A program made the translations under genes and the position numbers. Shown piece by piece: positions 12,557-22,406 of a stretch of 64,000 nt of DNA. How positions within the stretch are numbered: the stretch's first letter is position 1; each line of letters starts with the position of its first letter. The notes beneath the pieces are model-generated. The model saw only the letters and a list, made by a program, of their open reading frames with translations. It was not told where the DNA came from and made no database searches. Source of the DNA: Klebsiella oxytoca (GTDB taxonomy: Bacteria > Pseudomonadota > Gammaproteobacteria > Enterobacterales > Enterobacteriaceae); assembly GCF_009707385.1 (NCBI RefSeq), contig NZ_CP046115.1, forward strand, positions 4,960,001 through 5,024,000, written 5' to 3'.

Positions 12557-13741
12557 ATGACTAACAGCAATCGTATCAAGCTCACATGGATCAGCTTTTT
12601 CTCCTACGCCCTGACCGGCGCGTTGGTGATCGTCACCGGGATGGTGATGGGAAATATCGCAGATTATTTCCATCTGCCCGTTTCCAGTATGAGTAACACC
12701 TTTACTTTTCTTAACGCCGGTATTCTCATCTCTATCTTCCTGAACGCCTGGCTGATGGAAATTGTTCCGCTGAAAACCCAGCTTCGCTTTGGCTTTATCC
12801 TGATGATTCTGGCCGTCGCTGGTTTAATGTTCAGCCATAGCCTGGCGCTGTTTTCCGCCTCAATGTTTGTGCTGGGGCTGGTCAGCGGTATCACCATGTC
12901 GATCGGTACCTTCCTGATTACCCATATGTATGAAGGACGTCAGCGCGGCGCGCGTCTGCTGTTCACCGACTCCTTTTTTAGCATGGCGGGAATGATCTTC
13001 CCGATGCTGGCGGCTTATCTGCTGGCGCGCAGTATTGAATGGTACTGGGTTTATGCCTGTATCGGCCTGGTCTACGTGGCTATTTTCGTGCTGACCTTCG
13101 GCTGCGAATTTCCGGTGCTGGGTAAAAAAGCCCGGCAGGATAGCCAGCCGGTAGTGAAAGAAAAATGGGGTATCGGCGTACTGTTTCTCTCCATCGCCGC
13201 ACTGTGCTATATCCTCGGCCAGCTGGGCTTTATCTCATGGGTACCGGAATACGCCAAAGGACTGGGAATGAGCCTGGGCGATGCGGGTAAACTGGTGAGC
13301 GATTTCTGGATGTCGTACATGATAGGCATGTGGTCATTCAGCTTTATTCTGCGCTTCTTTGACCTGCAGCGAATTTTGACCGTACTGGCTGGCGTGGCGA
13401 CGGTGCTGATGTATCTGTTTATCAACGGTTCGCCGGAGCATATGCCGTGGTTTATCCTGAGCCTTGGCTTCTTCTCCAGCGCCATCTATACCTCGATCAT
13501 CACCCTGGGTTCACTCCAGACCAAAGTATCATCGCCGAAGCTGGTGAACTTCATTCTGACCTGCGGCACCGTGGGTACCATGTTGACCTTCGTCGTTACC
13601 GGTCCAATCGTGGCCGCCAGCGGACCGCTGGCAGCACTGCATACCGCTAACGGCCTGTACGCCGTGGTGTTTGTGATGTGTCTGATCCTCGGTTTTGTTT
13701 CCCGCCACCGCCAGAACAACGCGGCAGCGGTATCGCACTAA
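12557..13741 (+). CDS. tsgA: Major facilitator superfamily transporter TsgA
   Basis: A 394-residue inner-membrane protein with about 12 hydrophobic segments, matching TsgA (formerly YhfC). It is an MFS protein related to sugar/nucleoside permeases. Salmonella tsgA was first noted as selenite-inducible and temperature sensitive. No substrate is known. The N-terminus [21 protein letters not shown] matches the family. Its stop overlaps the stop of the convergent codA-like gene by four bases. Confidence 0.93.
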   Translation: MTNSNRIKLTWISFFSYALTGALVIVTGMVMGNIADYFHLPVSSMSNTFTFLNAGILISIFLNAWLMEIVPLKTQLRFGFILMILAVAGLMFSHSLALFSASMFVLGLVSGITMSIGTFLITHMYEGRQRGARLLFTDSFFSMAGMIFPMLAAYLLARSIEWYWVYACIGLVYVAIFVLTFGCEFPVLGKKARQDSQPVVKEKWGIGVLFLSIAALCYILGQLGFISWVPEYAKGLGMSLGDAGKLVSDFWMSYMIGMWSFSFILRFFDLQRILTVLAGVATVLMYLFINGSPEHMPWFILSLGFFSSAIYTSIITLGSLQTKVSSPKLVNFILTCGTVGTMLTFVVTGPIVAASGPLAALHTANGLYAVVFVMCLILGFVSRHRQNNAAAVSH

Positions 13742-15060
13742 GCCTCTGGCCCCTTTGTTCCGGCAAAGGGGCTATTTCTGGTAAAGAACAGCTCCTCTCC
13801 GCCCCTGTCTGTCTGTACCCAGGTTTGCGCCAGCTGCGTCGTAGCAATCACCCTCCCCTGACGAATTGACCAACGTACCGGAACCTGGCAACGCACAGCC
13901 TCAAAGCCGTTTTCAGCGGGCAGAATCACCACGTTCGCCGTATTACCCGTCTTAATGCCGTAATCGCTCAGGCCAAACGTACGCGCGCTATTTTCCGTCA
14001 CCAGCTTAAGTCCATCGTTAATCTGCTGATAGCCCATCATCTGGCAAACGTGCAGCCCCATATGCAGCACCTGTAGCATATTACCGGTGCCCAGCGGGTA
14101 CCACGGATCAAACACATCATCATGGCCAAAACAGACGTTAATTCCCGCCGCCATCAGCTCCTTCACGCGCGTAATGCCGCGACGCTTCGGATAGTCATCA
14201 AAGCGTCCCTGAAGGTGAATATTGACCAGCGGGTTAGCGACGAAGTTAATACCGGATAGCTTTAGCAAACGGAAAAGACGCGAGGTGTAAGCACCGTTAT
14301 AGGAGTGCATAGCGGTAGTATGGCTCGCGGTAACCTGCGGCCCGATACCCTCTTTTAACGCCAGAGCCGCTACGGTTTCAACAAACCGTGACTGTTCATC
14401 GTCGATTTCATCGCAGTGAATATCCAGAGGGCGCTGATACTGTTTCGCCAGACGAAAAGCGATATGCAGGGATTCCACGCCATATTCGCGAGTAAATTCA
14501 AAATGGGGAATTGCGCCCACCACATCGGCTCCCAGACGCAGCGCCTCTTCAAGCAGAGCCTCACCATTGGGGTAGGATAAAATACCCTCTTGTGGGAAGG
14601 CGACAATCTGCAGATCTACCCACGGCGCGACTTCCTGTTTTACCTCCAGCATGGCCTTGAGCGCGGTTAGCGTAGGATCTGAAACGTCGACGTGGGTACG
14701 TACAAACTGGATACCATTGGCAATTTGCCATTTCAGCGTCTTCCACGCGCGGGCTTTAACATCCTCATGGCTCAATAAAGCCTTACGCTCCGCCCAGCGC
14801 TCAATTCCTTCAAACAGCGTTCCGGACTGATTCCAGTTCGGCTCTCCGGCGGTTTGGGTGGTATCAAGGTGAATATGCGGTTCAATAAAAGGAGGGATCG
14901 CCAGCCCACCGCGTGCATTCAGCACTTCAAAATTCTCACTGCGCGCCTCTCCCATTGGGGTGATATCCCCAAAGCGCCCCTTGTCTATCACTATCTGCCA
15001 TAGCCCTTCACGTTCGGGCAGACGAACGTTCTCAATTAACCAAAGCGGCGCTGCTGTCAT
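13738..15060 (-). CDS. codA: Cytosine deaminase (CodA-like), without an adjacent codB
   Basis: A 440-residue amidohydrolase closely resembling E. coli CodA (427 residues), which converts cytosine to uracil and ammonia. The metal ligands are visible: HIHL at 62-65 in [24 protein letters not shown] (His ligand plus catalytic Glu), [12 protein letters not shown], and [14 protein letters not shown] (metal Asp). I chose [14 protein letters not shown] at 15060; an upstream ATG at 15171 would add 37 residues not seen in CodA and would intrude further into the nirB promoter region. In E. coli codA is cotranscribed with the permease gene codB elsewhere. Here it stands alone between tsgA and nirB. Isocytosine or creatinine-type activity cannot be excluded. 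Confidence 0.88.
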   Translation of the reverse strand: MTAAPLWLIENVRLPEREGLWQIVIDKGRFGDITPMGEARSENFEVLNARGGLAIPPFIEPHIHLDTTQTAGEPNWNQSGTLFEGIERWAERKALLSHEDVKARAWKTLKWQIANGIQFVRTHVDVSDPTLTALKAMLEVKQEVAPWVDLQIVAFPQEGILSYPNGEALLEEALRLGADVVGAIPHFEFTREYGVESLHIAFRLAKQYQRPLDIHCDEIDDEQSRFVETVAALALKEGIGPQVTASHTTAMHSYNGAYTSRLFRLLKLSGINFVANPLVNIHLQGRFDDYPKRRGITRVKELMAAGINVCFGHDDVFDPWYPLGTGNMLQVLHMGLHVCQMMGYQQINDGLKLVTENSARTFGLSDYGIKTGNTANVVILPAENGFEAVRCQVPVRWSIRQGRVIATTQLAQTWVQTDRGGEELFFTRNSPFAGTKGPEA

Positions 15061-15199
15061 ATCGATGACTCCCGTAATTGTTGCTGAAGTTTTGTCCAAC
15101 CCGCTGTGGGTCTCTGTTGCCAATTTTGTACATAAAAAAGGCGAAAAGGAAAAGCCAGCATTTTCCAGCACTTATAAAAATACTGACAAATCATAAACA

Positions 15200-15215
15200 T
15201 ACCACTTAAGTGGTA
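15200..15215. promoter_or_regulatory. NarL/NarP 7-2-7 site upstream of nirB
   Basis: TACCACT-TA-AGTGGTA is a perfect inverted pair of NarL/NarP heptamers (TACYNMT). It lies 101 bases upstream of nirB, centred about 28 bases upstream of the FNR site centre, the arrangement known for the E. coli nir promoter. Confidence 0.85.
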
Positions 15216-15228
15216 GGTAAAGGTGTAA

Positions 15229-15242
15229 TTGATTTGCATCAA
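15229..15242. promoter_or_regulatory. Consensus FNR site of the nirB promoter
   Basis: TTGAT-TTGC-ATCAA is a perfect FNR palindrome. Placing its centre at -41.5 predicts a transcription start near 15277 with a TAAGGT-like -10 at 15264-15269. This gives anaerobic activation of nirBDC-cysG. Confidence 0.9.
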
Positions 15243-15300
15243 TAAGTATCGTGGCTGAATCGTTAAGGTAGGCGGTAATATAAAAGAAATCGAGGCAAAA

Positions 15301-17844
15301 ATGAGCAAAGTCAGACTCGCTATCATTGGTAATGGTATGGTCGGCCATCGCTTTATTGAGGACCTTCTTGATAAATCCGACGCCAGCCTGTTCGATATTA
15401 CCGTCTTCTGTGAAGAACCCCGTATCGCCTACGACCGCGTACACCTCTCATCCTACTTTTCCCACCACACCGCCGAAGAGCTCTCTTTGGTACGGGAGGG
15501 GTTTTATGAAAAGCACGGCGTTAAGGTGCTGGTCGGCGAACGCGCCATCACCATCAACCGTCAGGAGAAGGTTATCCACTCCAGCGCGGGCCGTACCGTA
15601 TTCTATGACAAGCTGGTCATGGCAACCGGCTCTTATCCATGGATCCCGCCGATCAAAGGTTCTGAAACGCAGGATTGTTTTGTTTATCGCACCATTGAAG
15701 ACCTCAACGCCATTGAAGCCTGCGCCCGTCGCAGCAAACGCGGCGCAGTGGTCGGCGGTGGGCTGTTAGGCCTGGAGGCCGCGGGCGCGCTGAAAAACCT
15801 CGGCGTTGAAACCCACGTCATTGAATTCGCGCCGATGCTGATGGCTGAACAGCTCGATCAGATGGGCGGCGAACAGCTACGCCGTAAAATTGAAAGCATG
15901 GGCGTGCGCGTGCACACCAGCAAAAATACCCAAGAGATCGTTCAGCAAGGTACCGAAGCGCGTAAAACCATGCGCTTCGCCGACGGCAGCGAGCTGGAAG
16001 TCGACTTCATCGTCTTTTCTACCGGTATCCGCCCGCGCGATAAGCTGGCCACCCAGTGCGGTCTGGAAGTCGCTCCGCGCGGCGGTATCGCGATCAACGA
16101 CGCCTGCCAGACCTCCGACCCGGATATCTACGCCATCGGTGAATGCGCCAGCTGGAACAACCGCGTTTACGGCCTGGTGGCCCCGGGCTATAAAATGGCC
16201 CAGGTGACCGTTGACCATATCCTCAACACCGAAAACGCCTTTGAAGGCGCGGACCTGAGCGCCAAGCTGAAGCTGCTGGGCGTTGACGTTGGCGGAATTG
16301 GCGACGCCCACGGTCACACCCCTGGCGCCCGCAGCTACGTGTACCTCGACGAAAGCAAAGAGGTCTACAAACGCCTTATCGTCAGTGAAGATAATAAAAC
16401 CCTGCTCGGCGCGGTGCTGGTGGGCGATACCAGCGATTACGGCAACCTGCTGCAGCTGGTGCTGAACGCCATCGAACTGCCGGAAAACCCGGACTCGCTA
16501 ATTCTTCCTGCGCACGCGGGCAGCGGTAAGCCGTCCATTGGCGTGGATAAGCTGCCGGATAGCGCGCAAATTTGTTCCTGCTTCGATGTCACCAAAGGCG
16601 CATTGATTGCCGCCATTAATAAAGGCTGCCACACGGTGGCGGCGCTGAAGGCGGAAACCAAAGCCGGAACCGGCTGCGGCGGCTGTATTCCGCTGGTGAC
16701 TCAGGTTCTCAACGCCGAACTGGCGAAACAGGGCATCGAAGTCAACAATAACCTGTGCGAGCACTTCGCATACTCCCGCCAGGAACTGTTCCACCTTATT
16801 CGCGTGGAAGGCATCAAAACTTTTGAAGAGCTGCTGGCGAAACACGGTAAAGGCTACGGCTGTGAAGTGTGTAAGCCGACCGTTGGCTCCCTGCTGGCCT
16901 CCTGCTGGAATGAATATATCCTCAAGCCGCAGCACACCCCGCTGCAGGATACCAACGACAATTTCCTGGCCAATATCCAGAAAGACGGTACCTACTCCGT
17001 TATTCCGCGCTCCGCGGGTGGTGAAATCACCCCGGAAGGCCTGGTAGCCGTAGGGCGTATCGCTCGTGAATTTAACCTGTACACCAAGATCACCGGTTCT
17101 CAGCGTATCGGCCTGTTCGGTGCGCAGAAAGACGACCTGCCGGAAATCTGGCGTCAGCTAATCGACGCAGGCTTCGAAACCGGTCACGCATACGCCAAAG
17201 CGCTACGGATGGCAAAAACCTGCGTAGGCAGCACTTGGTGCCGCTACGGCGTCGGCGACAGCGTCGGCTTCGGCGTGGAGCTGGAAAACCGCTACAAAGG
17301 TATCCGCACCCCACACAAAATGAAGTTTGGCGTCTCCGGCTGTACCCGTGAATGCGCCGAAGCCCAGGGCAAAGATGTCGGCATCATCGCCACGGAAAAA
17401 GGCTGGAACCTGTACGTCTGCGGCAACGGTGGCATGAAGCCTCGTCACGCGGATCTATTGGCCGCCGATCTTGATCGTGAAACGCTGATGAAATATCTCG
17501 ACCGCTTCATGATGTTCTATATCCGTACTGCCGACAAACTGACCCGTACCGCGCCGTGGCTGGATAACCTTGAAGGCGGCATCGACTACCTGAAGTCAGT
17601 GATCATCGACGACAAGCTGGGTCTGAATGAGCATCTGGAAGAAGAGATGTCCCGCCTGCGTGAAGCGGTGGTCTGCGAGTGGACGGAAACCGTTAACACG
17701 CCATCTGCCCAGGTGCGTTTCAGGCACTTCATCAACAGCGACAAGCGCGACCCGAACGTCCAGGTCGTGCCTGAACGTGAACAGCATCGTCCGGCCGCGC
17801 CGTACGAACGTATCCCGGTGACTCTGGTGGAGGAAAACGCATGA
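15301..17844 (+). CDS. nirB: NADH-dependent nitrite reductase, large subunit NirB
   Basis: The 847-residue cytoplasmic enzyme that reduces nitrite to ammonium with NADH, using FAD, a [2Fe-2S] cluster, a [4Fe-4S] cluster and siroheme. Domains in order are: an FAD/NAD oxidoreductase fold (1-~300, with GNGMVGHRF at 11-19 and GGGLLGLEAAG near 157), a BFD-like [2Fe-2S] domain (Cys425, 427, 459, 462), and a nitrite/sulfite reductase domain with the siroheme-[4Fe-4S] cysteines 641, 647, 681 and 685. Length equals E. coli NirB. It is the first gene of nirBDC-cysG, overlaps nirD by four bases, and is controlled by the FNR and NarL/NarP sites upstream. Confidence 0.98.
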   Translation: MSKVRLAIIGNGMVGHRFIEDLLDKSDASLFDITVFCEEPRIAYDRVHLSSYFSHHTAEELSLVREGFYEKHGVKVLVGERAITINRQEKVIHSSAGRTVFYDKLVMATGSYPWIPPIKGSETQDCFVYRTIEDLNAIEACARRSKRGAVVGGGLLGLEAAGALKNLGVETHVIEFAPMLMAEQLDQMGGEQLRRKIESMGVRVHTSKNTQEIVQQGTEARKTMRFADGSELEVDFIVFSTGIRPRDKLATQCGLEVAPRGGIAINDACQTSDPDIYAIGECASWNNRVYGLVAPGYKMAQVTVDHILNTENAFEGADLSAKLKLLGVDVGGIGDAHGHTPGARSYVYLDESKEVYKRLIVSEDNKTLLGAVLVGDTSDYGNLLQLVLNAIELPENPDSLILPAHAGSGKPSIGVDKLPDSAQICSCFDVTKGALIAAINKGCHTVAALKAETKAGTGCGGCIPLVTQVLNAELAKQGIEVNNNLCEHFAYSRQELFHLIRVEGIKTFEELLAKHGKGYGCEVCKPTVGSLLASCWNEYILKPQHTPLQDTNDNFLANIQKDGTYSVIPRSAGGEITPEGLVAVGRIAREFNLYTKITGSQRIGLFGAQKDDLPEIWRQLIDAGFETGHAYAKALRMAKTCVGSTWCRYGVGDSVGFGVELENRYKGIRTPHKMKFGVSGCTRECAEAQGKDVGIIATEKGWNLYVCGNGGMKPRHADLLAADLDRETLMKYLDRFMMFYIRTADKLTRTAPWLDNLEGGIDYLKSVIIDDKLGLNEHLEEEMSRLREAVVCEWTETVNTPSAQVRFRHFINSDKRDPNVQVVPEREQHRPAAPYERIPVTLVEENA

Positions 17845-18167
17845 GCCAGTGGAAAAACATCTGCAAACTTGATGACATCCTGCCGGAAACCGGCGTCTGC
17901 GCGCTGTTAGGTGATAAACAGGTGGCGATTTTCCGCCCGTTTCACAGCGACCAGGTATTTGCGATCAGCAATATCGACCCGTTCTTTGAGTCCAGCGTCC
18001 TGTCACGGGGCCTGATCGCCGAGCATCAGGGCGAACTATGGGTTGCCAGCCCGCTGAAAAAACAGCGCTTCCGCCTGCGTGACGGCTTATGTATGGAAGA
18101 TGAAAGCCATTCAGTCGCGCACTATGAAGCGCGAGTGAAAGATGGCGTCGTGCAGCTACGCGGTTAA
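17841..18167 (+). CDS. nirD: Nitrite reductase small subunit NirD
   Basis: The 108-residue small subunit of NADH-nitrite reductase, with a Rieske-like fold that lacks the iron ligands, as in the family. It begins MSQWKNICKLDDILPETGVC and overlaps nirB (ATGA), so the two subunits are translated together. A strong terminator follows and separates it from nirC. Confidence 0.96.
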   Translation: MSQWKNICKLDDILPETGVCALLGDKQVAIFRPFHSDQVFAISNIDPFFESSVLSRGLIAEHQGELWVASPLKKQRFRLRDGLCMEDESHSVAHYEARVKDGVVQLRG

Positions 18168-18175
18168 CAACTTTA

Positions 18176-18202
18176 CGGGAGGCGCAACGCCTCCCTTTTT
18201 TT
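18176..18202 (+). terminator. Intrinsic terminator between nirD and nirC
   Basis: An 8-bp perfect stem (GGGAGGCG/CGCCTCCC) with a CAA loop and an eight-T run. It should lower or uncouple nirC-cysG expression relative to nirBD. Confidence 0.88.
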
Positions 18203-18363
18203 AAATTTTTTCTTCAATTGATAACACAAAATCATTTGTGCTGCATCGCGAAGGCAACTGAGCGAGCCCTGGTCACCCCGGGATGAGACTCAGGGACGGG
18301 CCGAATAACGAAGGCCGCCAACAAAAAGACAGCGCAAAGGATAAAGTGTAAAAGGACAATCCT
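18203..18363 (+). promoter_or_regulatory. Structured 5' leader of nirC, identity unknown
   Basis: The 161 bases between the nirD terminator and nirC contain no gene. They hold a 16-base palindrome (CACAAA-ATCA-TTTGTG, 18225-18240) followed by a run of possible hairpins: TCGC/GCGA (18246-18249 with 18262-18265), CCCTG+GTC with GAC+T+CAGGG (18267-18274 with 18287-18295, 8 bp and one bulge), and GGCC/GGCC (18299-18302 with 18313-18316). The last 40 bases are A-rich and unstructured up to the ribosome binding site AAAGGA. I could not match it to a riboswitch class that I know. Confidence 0.5.
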
Positions 18364-19173
18364 ATGTTTACGGACACGATTAACAAGTGCGCGGCTAACG
18401 CTGCACGCATTGCACGCCTCTCAGCCAATAATCCATTCAGCTTTTGGGTTAGCTCAATGATGGCTGGCGCCTACGTCGGCATCGGCATAATTCTTATTTT
18501 CACCCTCGGAAATCTGCTCGATCCTGCCGTTCGTCCGCTGGTAATGGGAGCCACCTTTGGCATTGCGTTAACCCTGGTGATTATCGCCGGTTCTGAACTG
18601 TTTACCGGCCACACTATGTTTCTGACCCTCGGCGTAAAAGCGGGCACCATCAACCAGAGTCAGATGTGGGCGATTTTACCGCAAACCTGGGCAGGTAACT
18701 TTTTAGGTTCTGTTTTTGTGGCGCTATTGTACAACTGGGGCAGCGGCAGCCTGCTGCCGGTCGATAGCAGCCTGGTCCACACCGTCGCGCTAGCCAAAAC
18801 CAGCCAATCTGCGATGGCGCTCTTTTTCAAAGGTGCGCTATGTAACTGGCTGGTATGTCTGGCAATCTGGATGGCAATTCGTACTGAAGGCGCGGCGAAA
18901 TTTATCGCTATCTGGTGGTGCCTGCTGGCATTTATCGCCTCCGGCTATGAGCACTCGGTCGCCAACATGACGCTGTTTGCCCTCTCCTGGTTCGGCCATC
19001 ACAGCGATGCCTATACCCTGAGCGGAATTGGGCATAATTTGTTATGGGTAACACTCGGCAATACTTTGTCCGGTGTCGTATTTATGGGGTTAGGTTATTG
19101 GTATGCTACGCCGAAATCGGAGCGCCCCGTTCCGGAAAAAATTAAACAATCAGAGGCTGCAGCCAATAATTAA
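18364..19173 (+). CDS. nirC: Nitrite transporter NirC (formate/nitrite transporter family)
   Basis: A 269-residue FNT-family channel/transporter that moves nitrite across the inner membrane (E. coli NirC 268). It has six predicted membrane segments. Family blocks include the [16 protein letters not shown] region of the first helix, [25 protein letters not shown], and a cytoplasm-facing loop with YEHSVANM, whose His corresponds to the central pore histidine of FNT proteins. The ATG at 18364 is preceded by AAAGGACAATCCT. It is followed after 11 bases by cysG. Confidence 0.96.
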   Translation: MFTDTINKCAANAARIARLSANNPFSFWVSSMMAGAYVGIGIILIFTLGNLLDPAVRPLVMGATFGIALTLVIIAGSELFTGHTMFLTLGVKAGTINQSQMWAILPQTWAGNFLGSVFVALLYNWGSGSLLPVDSSLVHTVALAKTSQSAMALFFKGALCNWLVCLAIWMAIRTEGAAKFIAIWWCLLAFIASGYEHSVANMTLFALSWFGHHSDAYTLSGIGHNLLWVTLGNTLSGVVFMGLGYWYATPKSERPVPEKIKQSEAAANN

Positions 19174-19184
19174 GAGGTAATGTC

Positions 19185-20558
19185 GTGGACCATTTGCCTA
19201 TCTTTTGCCAATTACGCGATCGCGATTGCCTGTTAGTCGGCGGTGGCGATGTTGCTGAGCGTAAAGCTCGCCTGTTGCTGGATGCGGGCGCCAGATTAAC
19301 AGTCAACGCCCTGGATTTCGTACCGCAATTCCAGGTCTGGGCTGATTCGAACATGCTGACCCTGGTACAAGGCGAGTTTAATCCTGCGCTGCTGGATAAC
19401 TGCTGGCTGGCGATTGCCGCTACCGATAACGAGGCGGTGAATCAGCAGGTCAGCAGGTCAGCGGAAGAAAGGCGAATATTTTGCAACGTGGTCGATGCTC
19501 CCCAGCAGGCCAGCTTTATCATGCCGTCAATTATCGACCGCTCGCCGCTTATGGTAGCCGTCTCTTCTGGCGGCACCTCGCCGGTGCTGGCGCGCCTGCT
19601 GCGCGAAAAGCTGGAGTCGGTTCTGCCGCTACATTTAGGTCAATTGGCCCACTACGCAGGTCAGCTACGCTCCCGGGTGAAGAAACAGTTTGCCACCGTT
19701 GGCGAACGCCGCCGCTTCTGGGAGAAGCTGTTTGTTAACGACAGGCTGGCGCAGTCGCTGGCCAACGAAGACCGCCAGGCCGTGGCTGATGCTACGGAGC
19801 AGCTTCTGAACGAGCCGCTGGACCATCGTGGTGAAGTGGTGCTGGTGGGCGCAGGCCCCGGCGATGCCGGGCTGCTGACTCTTAAAGGGCTGCAGCAAAT
19901 ACAGCAGGCCGACGTCGTGGTTTATGATCGCCTGGTCTCCGACGATATTATGAACCTGGTGCGCCGCGATGCCGATCGGGTCTTCGTGGGCAAACGCTCA
20001 GGCTACCACTGCGTACCGCAGGAGGAGATTAACCAGATTCTGCTGCGCGAGGCCCAGAGCGGGAAACGGGTGGTGCGGCTGAAAGGCGGCGATCCGTTTA
20101 TCTTTGGGCGCGGCGGCGAAGAGCTGGAAACCTTGTGCCATGCCGGTATTCCTTTCTCTGTGGTACCGGGAATTACCGCGGCTTCCGGCTGCTCCGCCTA
20201 CTCAGGCATCCCTCTGACCCATCGTGATTTTGCCCAGGGCGTGCGTCTGGTCACCGGACACCTTAAAACCGGCGGCGAGCTGGACTGGGAAAACCTGGCG
20301 GTAGAAAAACAAACCCTGGTGTTCTATATGGGTCTGAACCAGGCGCCTGCCATCAGGGAAAAACTGATAGCTCACGGTATGGCGGCGGATATGCCCGCAG
20401 CTATCGTTGAGAACGGTACCGCGATAACTCAGAAAGTTGTCACCGGAACCCTGGAGCAGTTGGATATTCTGGCGAAGCAGATGGCCAGCCCGGCGCTGAT
20501 TATTGTCGGCCGAGTGGTCGGCCTGCGCGGCAAACTGAACTGGTTCTCAAACCACTAG
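19185..20558 (+). CDS. cysG: Siroheme synthase CysG (trifunctional)
   Basis: A 457-residue fusion that turns uroporphyrinogen III into siroheme, the cofactor of NirB and sulfite reductase. The N-terminal half (1-~200) is the NAD-dependent precorrin-2 dehydrogenase/ferrochelatase ([13 protein letters not shown] near residues 17-29; [19 protein letters not shown] includes the conserved regulatory Ser region). The C-terminal half (~216-448) is SAM-dependent uroporphyrinogen methyltransferase ([31 protein letters not shown]). The start is GTG at 19185, as in E. coli, with GAGG upstream. Its place in the nir operon supplies cofactor together with apoenzyme. Confidence 0.97.
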   Translation: MDHLPIFCQLRDRDCLLVGGGDVAERKARLLLDAGARLTVNALDFVPQFQVWADSNMLTLVQGEFNPALLDNCWLAIAATDNEAVNQQVSRSAEERRIFCNVVDAPQQASFIMPSIIDRSPLMVAVSSGGTSPVLARLLREKLESVLPLHLGQLAHYAGQLRSRVKKQFATVGERRRFWEKLFVNDRLAQSLANEDRQAVADATEQLLNEPLDHRGEVVLVGAGPGDAGLLTLKGLQQIQQADVVVYDRLVSDDIMNLVRRDADRVFVGKRSGYHCVPQEEINQILLREAQSGKRVVRLKGGDPFIFGRGGEELETLCHAGIPFSVVPGITAASGCSAYSGIPLTHRDFAQGVRLVTGHLKTGGELDWENLAVEKQTLVFYMGLNQAPAIREKLIAHGMAADMPAAIVENGTAITQKVVTGTLEQLDILAKQMASPALIIVGRVVGLRGKLNWFSNH

Positions 20559-20592
20559 TTACTCTGACCAGGCTCAAGACAGCGCGCTTGTT

Positions 20593-20623
20593 AAAAAGCC
20601 GGATGCTTTTGCACCCGGCTTTT
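20593..20623. terminator. Bidirectional terminator between cysG and trpS
   Basis: AAAAAGCCGG and its complement CCGGCTTTT flank an 11-12 base loop, with an A-run on the left and a T-run on the right. It can therefore end both the nir operon and the opposing aroK-trpS operon. Confidence 0.85.
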
Positions 20624-20648
20624 CATTGCGCGTTAACCAGCAAATGGC

Positions 20649-21653
20649 TCAGGGTTTGGCGACAAAACCGATCGCTTCATAAACCGCTTTCAGGGTAACG
20701 GAAGCGCGAGCGCTGGCTTTCTCCGCGCCCTCTTTCATCACCTGATTCAGGAACGCCTCATCACCACGGAAACGGTGGTAACGCTCCTGCAGCTCCGTCA
20801 GCATACCGGAAACGGCGTCTGCCACTTCACCCTTCAGGTGACCATACATTTTGCCTTCAAAATGCTGCTCCAGCTCTGGAATGCTCTGACCGGTTACGGC
20901 AGAGAGGATATCCAGCAGATTGGAAACGCCCGCTTTGTTCTGGATGTCGTAGCGAACAACCGGCGGCTCGTCGGAGTCGGTAACCGCGCGTTTGATCTTC
21001 TTCACCACCGATTTCGGATCTTCCAGCAGGCCGATAACGTTGTTGCGGTTATCATCGGACTTGGACATCTTTTTAGTCGGCTCCAGCAACGACATCACGC
21101 GCGCGCCGGATTTTGGAATAAACGGCTCCGGCACTTTAAACACGTCGCCGTAGATAGCATTGAAACGCTGAGCAACATCGCGGCTCAGCTCCAGATGCTG
21201 CTTCTGGTCTTCACCGACCGGCACCTGGTTAGTCTGATACAGCAGGATGTCGGCGGCCATCAGCACCGGATAGTCAAACAGACCGGCGTTAATGTTTTCC
21301 GCATAGCGCGATGACTTGTCTTTAAACTGGGTCATGCGGCTCAGTTCGCCGAAATAGGTGTAGCAATTCAGCGCCCAGCCCAGCTGCGCATGCTCCGGGA
21401 CGTGGGACTGAACGAAAATGGTGCTTTTCTGCGGGTCGATACCGCACGCCAGGTACAGAGCAAGCGTATCCAGCGTAGCCTTACGCAGCTGCTGCGGATC
21501 CTGGCGGACAGTAATCGCATGCTGATCAACGATGCAGTAAATGCAGTGGTAATCGTCCTGCATGTTTACCCACTGACGCAGCGCACCCATGTAGTTGCCA
21601 ATGGTCAATTCACCTGAGGGCTGTGCGCCACTAAAAACGATGGGCTTAGTCAT
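20649..21653 (-). CDS. trpS: Tryptophanyl-tRNA synthetase
   Basis: A 334-residue class I aminoacyl-tRNA synthetase that charges tRNA-Trp. The ATP-binding signatures are present: the HIGH-like motif region [16 protein letters not shown] (residues ~9-24) and KMSKS in [14 protein letters not shown]. Length equals E. coli TrpS. It is the last gene of the aroK-aroB-damX-dam-rpe-gph-trpS superoperon, starting 3 bases after the gph stop. Confidence 0.98.
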   Translation of the reverse strand: MTKPIVFSGAQPSGELTIGNYMGALRQWVNMQDDYHCIYCIVDQHAITVRQDPQQLRKATLDTLALYLACGIDPQKSTIFVQSHVPEHAQLGWALNCYTYFGELSRMTQFKDKSSRYAENINAGLFDYPVLMAADILLYQTNQVPVGEDQKQHLELSRDVAQRFNAIYGDVFKVPEPFIPKSGARVMSLLEPTKKMSKSDDNRNNVIGLLEDPKSVVKKIKRAVTDSDEPPVVRYDIQNKAGVSNLLDILSAVTGQSIPELEQHFEGKMYGHLKGEVADAVSGMLTELQERYHRFRGDEAFLNQVMKEGAEKASARASVTLKAVYEAIGFVAKP

Positions 21654-21656
21654 TTT

Positions 21657-22406
21657 TTATTCCTGATTTTCACTGTACGGTAGCCCTAAAGCGGGCAAGA
21701 GTTCATTAAATTGGTCAAAGATGTCATCCGGCTCGCTCAGCGAAATCGGTTCGCCGTAGTTGTATCCGTACGTCAGACCGATTGAGTAGCAACCCGCCGC
21801 CTTCGCAGCCTGAATATCATTGCGAGAGTCGCCAACAAACAGCAGCTCTGCGGGAGCCAGACCCAGTTTCTCGGCAACCAGAAGCAGCGGTTCCGGGTGC
21901 GGTTTTTTATTTTTTACATCATCACCGCCAATAACAACGGTAAAATATTTGGCGATATCCAGCGACTCAAGAATTGGCGCGACAAATGGCGTCGGTTTAT
22001 TGGTCACCAGCGCCAGCGGCAGGCCTTGTGCGTGCAGCGCCCCCAGCGTATCGGCAACGGCTGGAAACAGAAAGCTCCCCTCCTCCGCGACTTCGCCATA
22101 ATAGCGGTCGAACAGCTTGCGCAAAATCGCCTGTTGTTCAGCCTGTGGAATATCATCGTGATCGACGGAAGGTTTACCCTGCGCGGCTCTTAGCGTCGCT
22201 CGCTCCTGACGGGCCCAGGTCAGCGCTCGCTGAATCAGAACGTCTGCGCCGTTGCCAATCCAGGTCACGACCCGCTCTTCTCCCGCCATCGGGAGTTCCA
22301 GCGCATACAGCGCGTTATCAACGGCAGCCGTCAACCCCGGCGCGCTGTCCACCAGCGTCCCATCAAGGTCAAACGCCACGCCGCGAATATTCTGTAACTT
22401 ATCCAT
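21657..22406 (-). CDS. gph: Phosphoglycolate phosphatase
   Basis: A 249-residue HAD-family phosphatase that removes 2-phosphoglycolate formed during DNA repair. The nucleophile Asp13 and acid/base Asp15 are in FDLDGTLVD, motif III Lys is in KNKKPHPEP, and the metal Asp is in [13 protein letters not shown]. coli Gph is 252 residues. The start overlaps the end of rpe by eight bases. Confidence 0.96.
   Translation of the reverse strand: MDKLQNIRGVAFDLDGTLVDSAPGLTAAVDNALYALELPMAGEERVVTWIGNGADVLIQRALTWARQERATLRAAQGKPSVDHDDIPQAEQQAILRKLFDRYYGEVAEEGSFLFPAVADTLGALHAQGLPLALVTNKPTPFVAPILESLDIAKYFTVVIGGDDVKNKKPHPEPLLLVAEKLGLAPAELLFVGDSRNDIQAAKAAGCYSIGLTYGYNYGEPISLSEPDDIFDQFNELLPALGLPYSENQE

Noticed and set aside
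18244..18320. nirC leader as a known riboswitch (cobalamin, Moco, manganese, NiCo, TPP)
   Set aside because: None of the core consensus sequences of these classes that I can recall is matched. I keep it as unidentified.
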